This document shows, one piece after another, positions 9,104 through 19,000 of a stretch of DNA of 64,000 nt. Under the pieces are notes generated by a model, which had not been told where the DNA came from, did not search any database, and saw nothing but the letters and a program-made list of their open reading frames with translations. The stretch is taken from assembly GCA_046347475.1 (NCBI GenBank), contig JAXMGD010000004.1:1-64000 (forward strand). Direction: 5' to 3'. The stretch is from CAMCXE01 sp046347475 (lineage in GTDB: Bacteria > Pseudomonadota > Gammaproteobacteria > Pseudomonadales > Cellvibrionaceae). Made by a program: the position numbers and the translations under genes. The first letter of the stretch is position 1. Each line of letters begins with the position of its first letter.

Positions 9104-10816
9104 TTACCACCACATTGCCCAGAGTTTCATACGCGCCCACTGCGCAACGGGTCTCATCCAGATGGTGAGTAAGTTACTGTGAGTAACAACTACTTTACCT
9201 ACGCCCTGCATTCCTGGCCGAACAGGAATTGAAGATTCAGTCAATTCCGCTTCGACTCTAAACGTATTTTTGTGATCATCTAATGTTGCCACGGCAGTAA
9301 CGCGATTAACGCGAAAATTAAATCGCTCGTGCGGTAATCCTGTTAAACGCATTTCGCCTGTCTGGCCAGGATTTACCCTTGCAATTTCTTCCTCAGGTAT
9401 TTGTAAAACAACGCGGTACCCCTGCCCTACAGCAAGCTCGAACAGTTTTTTACCCGCCTCAATCGGGCTGCCCACTTGATCAAACCAATCACCAAAAATA
9501 ATCGTTCCAGCAACTGGTGCACGTATGTGCGCGCGCTGAATTTTGGCATCAATTAAATCCAATTGGGCTCGAGTCTGACGAATTTGTGCGCCCAATTGTT
9601 GAGCCGCGGAGGAATCATCGTCTGATAAGGCTTGGCGTAATTTTCCGTTCGCCTGATCCCATTCACTTTGTAATTTTTCCCGTTCAACTAAATAATCTTT
9701 AGCATCTAATCGTGCTAGCAATTGGCCCTGTTCAACGCTGTCGCCGGGGCGGACTAGAACTTCAGCCCAATAGCCATCGAAGGCAGCAGCTAATGTCTGT
9801 TGCTGTTGCCCTTCGACTACGACCTTTGCAACCGCCTTGTCTTCGAATGGAATTAATAAAATAACTGCCATTAGGCACAAGCTAAGGGCTGCGCCCAGTT
9901 TCCATGTTAAATAACCAGGCTCACGCAATTTTCGTATGAGGTCGCGGCACTGCGATATCGTGTGAGACCATAGACCTCGATCAGACAGCTGCCAGTGGCT
10001 TAGCAATACCCCCAAAGTACTAGCGCTGACTCGAATACTATTTTTTTGCTGAGGGTCGGGTTCAGTACCGACCACAACTAACACTCCAACTAGATCACCA
10101 CTGTGCAATACCGGGAAGCCCCAGGCATCGCCTAGTTGTAACTCGCGACATTCAATGGCAGCTGCGGAAGCTGCATCTGTTGCCGTATGCAACAGGGCGG
10201 TTCCCTTCTCGGCGGACGCCGTGTCCGAGGTAACCCACCAATGGGGTATTACCGATCCAGGCTCCAACATCCGAAAGTAGAGCACAGAACAACTCACACC
10301 CGGTCCACGGCGCAATTGCTGTGCTAAACGATTAACCCATTCTTGAGCGCCTGCTCGGGATTTTTCCTGTGAGAGAATATGCGCTTGGCTTTCTAAAATA
10401 TTAATCGCTTGAGCGCCCTGCTCAGCGGTAACTTGAACCAGAGGTAAATGCAGCCATCCTACAGCTAGTCGGATTACCGCAACGGCCTGCTCAGAAATAG
10501 CTTCGAGCCAAAATACGCAGACGCGTGTAATTAAGGAGGCAGAGGTTAGAACAGGATAAGCCACTAGGAAGCCAGTACCACCGTCTTTACCGATACATAG
10601 CTGTAGGTCTTGCTCTACGCGTTGAAAAGCCTGCTCAATTGCTTTGGAGACAACTTCATTACCTTCGTTCAAAGGCACTATGAATTGACCCGTCTCATTT
10701 AATACACAAACGCCCTTACAGCTAATCCCAAGAGACTGTAATTGAGCCCGCACTCCCTCGCAGTTGGCTTTGAGCAAAGCGCTCTCGCCTTGCATGGAAT
10801 CAACCGGAGGTATCAC
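9104..10816 (-). CDS. HlyD-family adaptor with N-terminal GAF-like domain
   Basis: I place the start at GTG 10816, six bases after a GGAG ribosome site and 36 bases after the TolC stop, giving 570 residues. The longer frame from ATG 10921 would overlap the TolC gene by 70 bases. The N-terminal half is soluble and includes a GAF-like segment (about residues 190-300, ending around GDLVGVLVVVGTEPD). A single membrane helix follows (LGAALSLCLMAVILLIPF). Then comes a periplasmic HlyD-type adaptor with a lipoyl domain (FDGYWAEVLVRPGDSVEQGQ), a helical hairpin and a beta-barrel part. This arrangement puts the GAF-like part in the cytoplasm. GAF domains bind small ligands or mediate contacts; here the domain may sense a signal or dock the SecA-like motor. 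Its neighbours are TolC upstream and the M50/HlyD fusion downstream, which starts immediately after its stop. Confidence 0.8.
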   Translation of the reverse strand: MIPPVDSMQGESALLKANCEGVRAQLQSLGISCKGVCVLNETGQFIVPLNEGNEVVSKAIEQAFQRVEQDLQLCIGKDGGTGFLVAYPVLTSASLITRVCVFWLEAISEQAVAVIRLAVGWLHLPLVQVTAEQGAQAINILESQAHILSQEKSRAGAQEWVNRLAQQLRRGPGVSCSVLYFRMLEPGSVIPHWWVTSDTASAEKGTALLHTATDAASAAAIECRELQLGDAWGFPVLHSGDLVGVLVVVGTEPDPQQKNSIRVSASTLGVLLSHWQLSDRGLWSHTISQCRDLIRKLREPGYLTWKLGAALSLCLMAVILLIPFEDKAVAKVVVEGQQQQTLAAAFDGYWAEVLVRPGDSVEQGQLLARLDAKDYLVEREKLQSEWDQANGKLRQALSDDDSSAAQQLGAQIRQTRAQLDLIDAKIQRAHIRAPVAGTIIFGDWFDQVGSPIEAGKKLFELAVGQGYRVVLQIPEEEIARVNPGQTGEMRLTGLPHERFNFRVNRVTAVATLDDHKNTFRVEAELTESSIPVRPGMQGVGKVVVTHSNLLTIWMRPVAQWARMKLWAMWW

Positions 10817-10851
10817 GTGATACTCCAACTTTATTGATTTGCAGAAGAAAC

Positions 10852-12186
10852 TTAGAAGGCATTCAGATCGGCCTCTGTCCATTGGCCTGTTAAAAATCGC
10901 AAGCGCATATAGTTTAGCCATGCATCAGCTCGCGCCTTAGCGAGGTCTTTCTGGGTTTGGAAGAGCTGGGCCAGCGCGTTTAGTACATCAACGTTCGCCC
11001 GCATCCCAACCTCATATCCCCTCTTGCTTGCTTTCACTGAAACTTCATTGGCCTGCTGGGCAAGTTCTAAAGCAGGGATTTGCGCAAGCGCGCTCGACAT
11101 CCCTAAATAGGCTTGCTTTATATTCAGCATCACCTGATCGTACGTCTTATCCCGCTCTCCTAGAGTTTTATCCCTCAGTGCAATGGCCTCATTTATTTTT
11201 CCTCTCGAGGTCAGCCCTGCGGTAAGAGGAATGGTGAGTTGTACACCAATCTGCCCGCTTTTACTTGAAGTGGGTGCGTCTGAAAAATTGCTGCCAGTAG
11301 CATCGTTTATATTTCTATTGGCGATCAAATCTATTGACGGAGAAAGCGCTGATTTTGCTCGGCCAATTTCAAGTTCAGAGGCTTCAACTTCAAAACGCGC
11401 TTGAACCACGGTAGGACTCGTCTGCCTGGCCTGTTCAAGCCAATCACTTAACTGACCGAGTTTATCGCTCAACCTTGGCTGCATCCACGGCGCTACATCA
11501 ATGGTGTCAACGGGCGTGGCGGTTAATTGGCTTAACGTTTGTTGCTTGAAACCGAGTTCACCCAGTGCTTGCGCTTCCTGTACTAGAACAACGGCGTGCT
11601 TGGCCTCAACTTCCCGCACGTCTGCAACAGACACCGCGCCCAATTCAAAACTGCGCTTGGCCACTGCCAGCTGTTGCTGAGTAGCGTCTTTTTGGCCTCG
11701 AATCGCTTTTAAATTTTCTTGGCTAGTAATCACATCAAACCAAGCTGTCGCCACACGCCCAGCCAATTCTGATTCGGTGGCAGCCAACTGTGCTTGAGCT
11801 TGCGCCACTAATTTATCAGCGGCACGAGTGGCAAAACCGGTCGCTAAATGAAATATCTGCTGGTTGACCTGAAGGGCCCACTGCTCTGTGGAAAATCGTT
11901 GATAAGCCGCTTTATTTTGGCTGTTGCGGTTATCACTGCTCGTTCCCGTAATCGTGGCTGTGGGCAATAAGCTACGTGCCGCATCACTTGATCGCGCTTT
12001 GGCAACATTCACCTGAGCTTGGGCAATGGCCATAGCTGGGTCTCGTTCACGAGCACTCAATAGCAGCTCAGCCAGGGTCGTACAATGAACACTCTGAGAA
12101 ACGACCAAACACAGCGCTAGAACGCAGCCGCGGTGGACCCTATAAGAGACCACCCTTGGCTTATACGCTAGATACCTAAAAAACAA
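10852..12186 (-). CDS. TolC-family outer-membrane efflux/secretion protein
   Basis: This 444-residue protein starts at TTG 12186, five bases after a strong AAGGAG ribosome site. It has a signal-peptide-like hydrophobic segment (CVLALCLVVSQSVHC, about residues 21-35). Two homologous halves follow with the long coiled-coil helices and repeats of TolC proteins (ARERDPAMAIAQAQVNVAKA; ELEIGRAKSALSPSIDL; KRGYEVGMRANVDVLNALAQ). Length is normal for the family. TolC trimers form the outer-membrane channel of type I secretion and efflux systems. It lies between the giant-protein genes and three adaptor proteins, so it is probably the exit duct for the LEPR-XLL proteins. Confidence 0.92.
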   Translation of the reverse strand: MFFRYLAYKPRVVSYRVHRGCVLALCLVVSQSVHCTTLAELLLSARERDPAMAIAQAQVNVAKARSSDAARSLLPTATITGTSSDNRNSQNKAAYQRFSTEQWALQVNQQIFHLATGFATRAADKLVAQAQAQLAATESELAGRVATAWFDVITSQENLKAIRGQKDATQQQLAVAKRSFELGAVSVADVREVEAKHAVVLVQEAQALGELGFKQQTLSQLTATPVDTIDVAPWMQPRLSDKLGQLSDWLEQARQTSPTVVQARFEVEASELEIGRAKSALSPSIDLIANRNINDATGSNFSDAPTSSKSGQIGVQLTIPLTAGLTSRGKINEAIALRDKTLGERDKTYDQVMLNIKQAYLGMSSALAQIPALELAQQANEVSVKASKRGYEVGMRANVDVLNALAQLFQTQKDLAKARADAWLNYMRLRFLTGQWTEADLNAF

Positions 12187-12294
12187 TGGAACTCCTTAAA
12201 ATTTAAAAAATGCTTTGAGTAGCCAATTAGAATGGGAAGATTTCGACCCTATTCAAACGCGGCTACCCACAGCAATTATCTGTAATGTTAATTA

Positions 12295-13050
12295 TCAATG
12301 TAGCCGGAATTTAGCTTCTAACAATTGCAAAGCGGCCTCATCCAGATGAATATCACTCAAACCGGCTGACGAAAAAGCAGTATTTGCAGCATGTGTGTGG
12401 ATGGTTAATTGGCCACCGGCGGGTTCCTGTTGAAGCTCGCCGAAATTCAACTTGAACTCTGAGTCCACCGTTTTTTTAGTGTTTTGAGTGCGCGATTGCA
12501 GATAAGCATTTGCTGAGACTAAACGTATTCTCAAGAGACCCGCGAGCGGACTACCGTTTAGATCTGTGCCACAGGACTCAATACGCAATGCTATTTCGTT
12601 ATGCCAGCCTTTAGGGGGGAACAGTATCAAAGCTGCTAAATTCCAATGTAAAAGGGATACACAATCCTCTTCACTCTTGGACTCACAGTAATTCGCACCG
12701 TCCGTCAACACTGCGCCAGCGGGCAGCCCGTACACTAGCAATTGCCGCTCCAGCAGAGCTTCAAGGTGCAGAGTAAACCGTTTGCGCAGCTGAGCATCAC
12801 TTGAAGCTGGCAATACCAAGGCCTGTAAAACAGGTAATGGCGTTTCCAACGGCAATTGCAGCTCAAGTTGCCCTAAGTGCCAACGGCTGACATCAACGGC
12901 GATGCGCTCCTGAGTTATGGAAACTCGTGCTAAACCATCCGTAATGACGCTACCCAAAGGGGCACCGAGAACGGAAACGGCCGCTCCCGGTGCCACATCA
13001 AGCCCGACAATTCGAAACCGTCGGGCCACGCTTGCTTGCACAGTCCCCAC
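12295..13050 (-). CDS. Conserved-looking protein coupled to the giant gene, adhesin-like module
   Basis: This 251-residue protein is not a family I can name. The GTG start shares one base with the TAG stop of the giant gene (TAGTG at 13048-13052), so it is probably translated by termination-reinitiation. No signal peptide or membrane segment is evident. Residues about 103-150 read LLVYGLPAGAVLTDGANYC, then a Trp-containing strand, then LAALILFPPKGW. This resembles the GLPAGA-x-LSDG ... W-x-L ... L-x-x-PP modules common in large secreted adhesins. It could be an exported partner of the giant protein, or a chaperone or assembly factor. It lies in another frame than the giant; no slippery heptamer is seen at the junction, so I favour a separate product over a frameshifted extension. 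Confidence in a real gene is good, in function low. Confidence 0.65.
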   Translation of the reverse strand: MGTVQASVARRFRIVGLDVAPGAAVSVLGAPLGSVITDGLARVSITQERIAVDVSRWHLGQLELQLPLETPLPVLQALVLPASSDAQLRKRFTLHLEALLERQLLVYGLPAGAVLTDGANYCESKSEEDCVSLLHWNLAALILFPPKGWHNEIALRIESCGTDLNGSPLAGLLRIRLVSANAYLQSRTQNTKKTVDSEFKLNFGELQQEPAGGQLTIHTHAANTAFSSAGLSDIHLDEAALQLLEAKFRLH

Positions 13051-16000
13051 TAGGGTGTTCCTACCTTCAAAGAGCCATCGATCGCAGTGAGCTTGTCAGA
13101 GTAGGTCTGGCCTTGTAAGCCTACAACCGAGTTTAGAGTGAGATCCAAATTGGTTGTACTGCCCTGAGCTGCGCCACTGAGCACCGTGCCTTTAATGCGA
13201 ATCAACTCTAATGCTTGGCCTGCAGAGATGTTTTGTGTGCGGCAGTTGATGGTGACGCGGATAAACCCGGGCGGCTGATTAATCACGTAATCAATCTGCG
13301 CATCCGCTGGTAGGTTGGCTCCAGCCACTATGCCCGTCACGCTCATAATGGCGGGGTCGTAGTTCATGGTAAAGCTGATAGCCTTGAGCGGGTAGGCACT
13401 GTCGAGGATAACCGGCATACCTGCCCCAGCTGTACCTAGAGAACTGCCTGCAGATTGAGTAACACGCACGGCCCGCAACTCAACATCGCTGACCGGTTGG
13501 ACATTGACGATTTTAGGTGCGGCCGCGTAATTACCGTCCTGATCCCGTGCAGTCGCCTTAATGGTGAAGTTACCGGGTGCCATATACACGTGCTGCACAT
13601 TGGCCGGGTTAGTGTTGAGCACCTCCACCACACCATCACCCCAGTCTACCGTCCAGCCTGCGATTTTATCGTCGCTGATGCTGGTGGCCCCCAAATTGAG
13701 GGTATAGGCAGTGCCCACTTTCGCGGTTGAGCTTCCTGTAACCGCCAAGACCGGCGGCACGTCATTGACATTCACATTAAAGCTGCGGCTGAAACTTGCA
13801 CCGGCACTATCTGTTACCTTAATCACGAAATTCACAATACGGGGCCCCGTTGGATTTGTCCAAACGATCTCCTTAGTTACCAGATCGATAGTTGCGCCAG
13901 TAGGTGCAGTGACCAAGCTATAGGTGAGTGCGTCACGATCAACATCGGAGGCCGTAAATTTAACCCGCAACGTTGTGCCCTCGTTGACTGCTTGATCAGC
14001 TATGGCATTAAGCACCGGCGCATCGTTTACGGCTGCAACTGTGATGCTAACGGTCACTACCGCTGAATCTAACTGACCGTCATTGACCTTGTAGGTAAAG
14101 CTGTCAACGCCATTGAAGTTAGGGTCCGGAACATAGGTCACATTGCCATTGGTGCCGTAAATAAGCGCGCCGTGGGCAGGTAGGGTCACCACTGTTGCCG
14201 TTAAAGCACTACCTTCGACATCACTGGCGGTGCTCAGTAAGTTAATAATTAGATTGGTATCTTCCAGTGTCGAAACTGGCGGCAGGCTCGTCAAAACAGG
14301 CGCATCGTTAACCGGCGTTACATTAATCGACACTGTCACAGCGTTCGAATCCAAGCTGCCATCGTTCACCTTGTAGCTAAAACTATCGGCGCCGTTGTAG
14401 TTGGCGGCCGGGGTATAGGTGACGGTGCCATTGGCATTTTGTACCAGGGTGCCGTGGGCCGGTGGGGTCATGATGACGACACTGAAGCTGGTACTGTCAC
14501 CATCAGAAACACCGGAGAGGAGATTGAGCACTACAGCCGTATCTTCCAAGGTGGAAACGGGCGGCAAGCTCGTCAGAACAGGCGCATCGTTAACTGGTGT
14601 TACATTGATTGCAACCGTCACAGTGTTGGAATCCAAGCTGCCATCGTTCACCTTGTAGCTAAAGCTATCCGCGCCGCTGTAATTGGCAGCCGGGTTATAG
14701 GTGAAGGTGCCATTGGCATTTTGTACAAGGGTGCCGTGGGCCGGTGGGGTCATGATGACGACGCTGAAGCTGGTACTGTCACCATCCGAAACACCGGCGA
14801 GGAGATTGAGCACTACTGCCGTATCTTCCAAGGTGGAAACAGGCGGCAAGCTCGTCAGAACAGGCGCATCGTTAACTGGTGTTACATTGATTGCAACCGT
14901 TACAACGTTGGAATCCAAGCTGCCATCTTTCACCTTGTAGCTAAAGCTATCGGCGCCGTTGTAGTTAGCGGCCGGGTTATAGGTGAAAGTGCCATCGGCG
15001 TTTTGCACCACGGTGCCGTGGGCCGGTGGGGTGATGAGAATTGCAGTCAGCGCATCGCCGTCGGCATCCAGCCAGTAGCTTGCCAAGTTAATAACCAGGC
15101 TGCCGTCTTCCTGCACAGCGACTTCAGCATCGTGGGCAACCGGGGCGCGGTTGCTGGCAATAACTTGCAACGCCAGGTGCACCACATTCGAATCCGTAAC
15201 ACCGTCAGTGACCTTATAACTAAAGCCATCCGTTCCACTAAATCCATTCGCAGGTTGGTAGCGGTAACTGCCATCGGGGTTTTGCACCAGCGTGCCGTGC
15301 TGCGGTTGAGACACAATAATTACCGTCAGCGCATGCCCATCCGGGTTGATGGCTGTGCCCAGCAAATCCAGGGATTGGCTTGGGCTTACCCAGGTAACCT
15401 CACCCGGTTCCACCAGCTGCGGCGCGTCGTAACCGGGCAGTACAGTAAAGTGCAGCTCCGCTATGTTGGAGACTAAAGCGCCATCGCTAAACTGGTAGCG
15501 CAGCGTATCACTGCCGTGGTAATTGGCCGCTGGAATATAGGTGTAACTACCATCAGTGTTGCGGTTGAAGCTGCCATGGCTAGGGCCGGAGACAATAACC
15601 GGCGTTACTGTATTGCTGTCCACATCCTGGGCGTAGCTGGCCAGGCTTACGATCAAACTGCCGTCTTCCTGCAGTACCAGGTTGCCGTCAAAGGCTAAAG
15701 GCGCATCGTTGACGGGGGTTACTACAAGCGATACCTGCTGCACCTGAGACGTGAGCGAGCCATCGCTGGCTTGCCAGGTAAAGCTGTCGCTGCCAAACCA
15801 GTTGGCCTCCGCCTGATAGGTAACCCGGCCATCAGTGCCCTGCACGAGGGTGCCGTGGCTGGGGCCACTGACGATCACCGCTGTTAAGGTTGCACTGTCC
15901 AGGTCCTCGGCATGGGTTAACAGGTCAAGCACCAGAGCTGTGTCTTCCTGCACTGTCGCCTCGCTGTTGCTGGCTATGGGTGCATCGTTTACCGGGGTTA

Positions 16001-19000
16001 CGACAATGGTTACGGTAGCGGGCGCACCTACTTGAGTGCCGGACATCAAGCCATAGGTAAAGCTATCGCTGCCAAACCAGTTAGGTTCAGGCGTGTAGGT
16101 AAAGCGGCCATCGGCATTGAGCGTAAGCACGCCGTGTTGTGGGGCGGCCACCACTACGGCGGTAGCTGGGTTGGCTATAGCCAGCACATCGTTAGTGAGG
16201 ACGTTAATCTGTAGCGCCGTGTCTTCAGCGGTACTGACTGTGTCATCCACTGCCTGTACGGCTTGCGGCGTGCTGATTAACTGCACGTCTTTTACCAGTA
16301 CGGCGCTGTCGGTTTCTCCAAACCCAATCAGGTCGAACGATAACTCCACTGCCGCCCCCACCGGTATACCTGCTAAATCCAGGCTATAGGTGCGGCTGCC
16401 GTCGGGGTTTTCGCTTACCAGTACACCGGCAGCTGCCCGCGTGGAACCCGTATTGCCTAGTGTAGGCGCCTGCAGGTTTAGCAGTGCATCGCTATGGGTT
16501 AGGCCATTGATGTTCTGCCAGGCGGTGCCGGTGTTGGCATCCAGCAGCGCTACTTCAAAGGCATCGTTAGGGCCGTCGGTGTTCGAGTGCAGGTTGTTTT
16601 GCACGGTAAAGCGCAGGAAGCGGTCGTGCTCGCCCAGCGTAAACACCTGGCGCAATGCGGCCTGGCCTTCGCTGTGCTCGCGCAGTTCTGCCCCACCGGC
16701 ACCAAAGGTTACGGCGGTGTTGAGCGTCCAGCCAGTGCTCGAGGTGAGATTGCCATTGGTGAGCGTGGGGTTGGCCACTACCTGGTTAAGGTCGTTGGAT
16801 ACTCGCTGAGCTGAATGCGTGACCGGTGATGTAACCAGCGCGGCCACACCCGCTGATAAATCGCTGGCATCTGCATCCGGCAGGCGGCGCACACCGGGGC
16901 TTACCGTCGCCGTCATTTCATCATGGGCGTCATCGCTATGGGCGAGGCCCAGTACATGCCCCAGTTCATGGATCAGTACACCGAGTAAATCCACTTTGCC
17001 TGCGGCAGCGCTGTTATCCAACGCCCGGTATTCAGACGAGCCTGGGGCTGCGCTGAATTCTTCATTTTGCGTAGGCGTGGTGTCGATAAACCAGCCCCAA
17101 CCGGCGGCATTGGTAGAAACAGATACAAGATTGCCCACAGTTTGCGCCACTACCTTATCTGGCAATGCTCCGATACTCACCTGCGCTGTATTGAGTAACG
17201 ATGCCAGCGCACCTTTTTGCAGCCAGAAGGTTTTGGCTTGTTCAAATAATGGTTGGACATCAGCCTCGGTTATTGACACTTGTCCATCATCCGCACCTGT
17301 TTCGGCAACCTCCTGTTTGTGTTTTTCACCGTCTTTAAATAATGAAGCGACATCTTTTAACGGGTTAGGTCCTTGATCCAGTGGGACCAAAATATCACTT
17401 TTCTTAACTACAAGTGATTCAAGTTCGTTAGTGGTTTTATTAAAAGAAAAGCCCACTAAGTCTTCTGGCGTGCCGATAACACCTTCCTTACGTTCAGCAA
17501 GGAAAATATTTTTCAAAGCGCCTTCTTTGAAATCAGCAGAGCGGCTTTTGATGACAGCAGCAATTGTGTCTCGGGCTTCTTTATTACTGAATTCGATGAT
17601 ATGGGTGTAACCCTTATTGTCATCTAATGCTTTAGAAAGTTTATTTAGGTAATCAATAAATGATTTCTGTACGCTACCCCCCTCTAGAACTCTATTGTAG
17701 AAATAATCCCAACGTTTCGAATCTATCGTTGTTAGAGACCATGATCCATCAGGCATTTTGGCTCTACCGTCACCAGCACGGATAAAACTATATCCACGAG
17801 AATTATTTTCATATCTGTATGAAAAAGCGGCAAAATCTCCTCCTTCTATTCGTTGTCCTCCCTCGACCTCTGACTGATATTTTACCCACGGCAAATTAGG
17901 ATTAGAGACTTTTTCTCGAACAAGAATCACTCCTTCTTTTTTGCTTAATAAAGCCTCTGCCTCAGTATTTGTATAGTACAAACCCAAACCATGTGAAGGA
18001 ATGACCTCATTTTCCATCGCCACGGACTTTCGAGCAGCTAGTTCAGCACAATCAGTATTATGTACCCATACACCCAATGTACCCACGTAGTATGTGTGGC
18101 AGTCCTCAATCTCCATATTGTAAACCGAAGCTAGAAACACCCCCTTCTGCTCATCGAAATCAACTCTGGCTGAAATATTAGTATATTTGCCGAAATCAAA
18201 TTCTCCAGAAGCTCCATTTCGAAGATCAATCAATTCGCCTTCTCCTGGATCAGCCATGCTCGGAACCCATGCAACTCCATTAATATCAGAAACAAACAAC
18301 TGGAGTGCTCGATCCACTATGCCGAATTGACCATCTGCCAACTCAAATTGATCATCTATTTCAAGCTCATCGACTCGGATCCAACCTTTGCCAACCACCC
18401 AGAATGGATGATTTTGTGTAACTATAAGTCGCGATGAAATATTTGTAGGGAGCCTTTGACCAGTTGCACGAGCCAAATCTCTCTCTATCTTAGGAAAGTA
18501 CTCAACCGTCCAAACCGGCTTATCCTCGAAAGCAACCGTTTTAACCACGCGCTTATAAACCCGCTCTCCAGTCTCCTCGGGTTGCGACAAGACCCAATCA
18601 CCTACCTTAATCTTCTCAATCGGCACCAATCCCTCTTTCGTGTGGATCAGAGTACCGGCGGCAAAACACAGCCCTTTAAGCTCCAGTACTGCATCGTCAA
18701 TAACCTTGCGGTACAGCGCATCTCCTGAATAATCATCAGCGCGATTGGCTACCATTTCAGCAAAGGTGCGATCAGGCACAGTCATGCTCATTTGCACCGC
18801 CGCATTGCCATCCTCCATAGCGTTGCGCGCGGCGAGTTTGAGGTCGTTTTTATAGTTCACAGCCTGGAACGCCTGCTCCATCAGAGAGGCATCTTTATTC
18901 ACCATATCCTTAAGGCTGTCGGCATGACCCTTCCGCCAATTCAGCGCCTGCTCTACAGTCATTGACCCGGTTTGCGGTAGGTCTACGACGAGTTTACCGG

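Noticed and set aside
13048..13060. Programmed frameshift fusing the giant protein to the 251-residue protein
   Set aside because: No slippery heptamer or downstream structure was recognised; the TAGTG overlap is better explained by reinitiation.
13455..13730. 91-codon plus-strand frame opposite the 3' end of the giant gene
   Set aside because: Antisense shadow of the cohesin/PKD coding region with no independent support.
14439..15476. 345-codon plus-strand open frame
   Set aside because: It lies antisense to the repetitive VCBS-like part of the giant gene; its repeats mirror the 282-bp units and its composition is that of a shadow frame.
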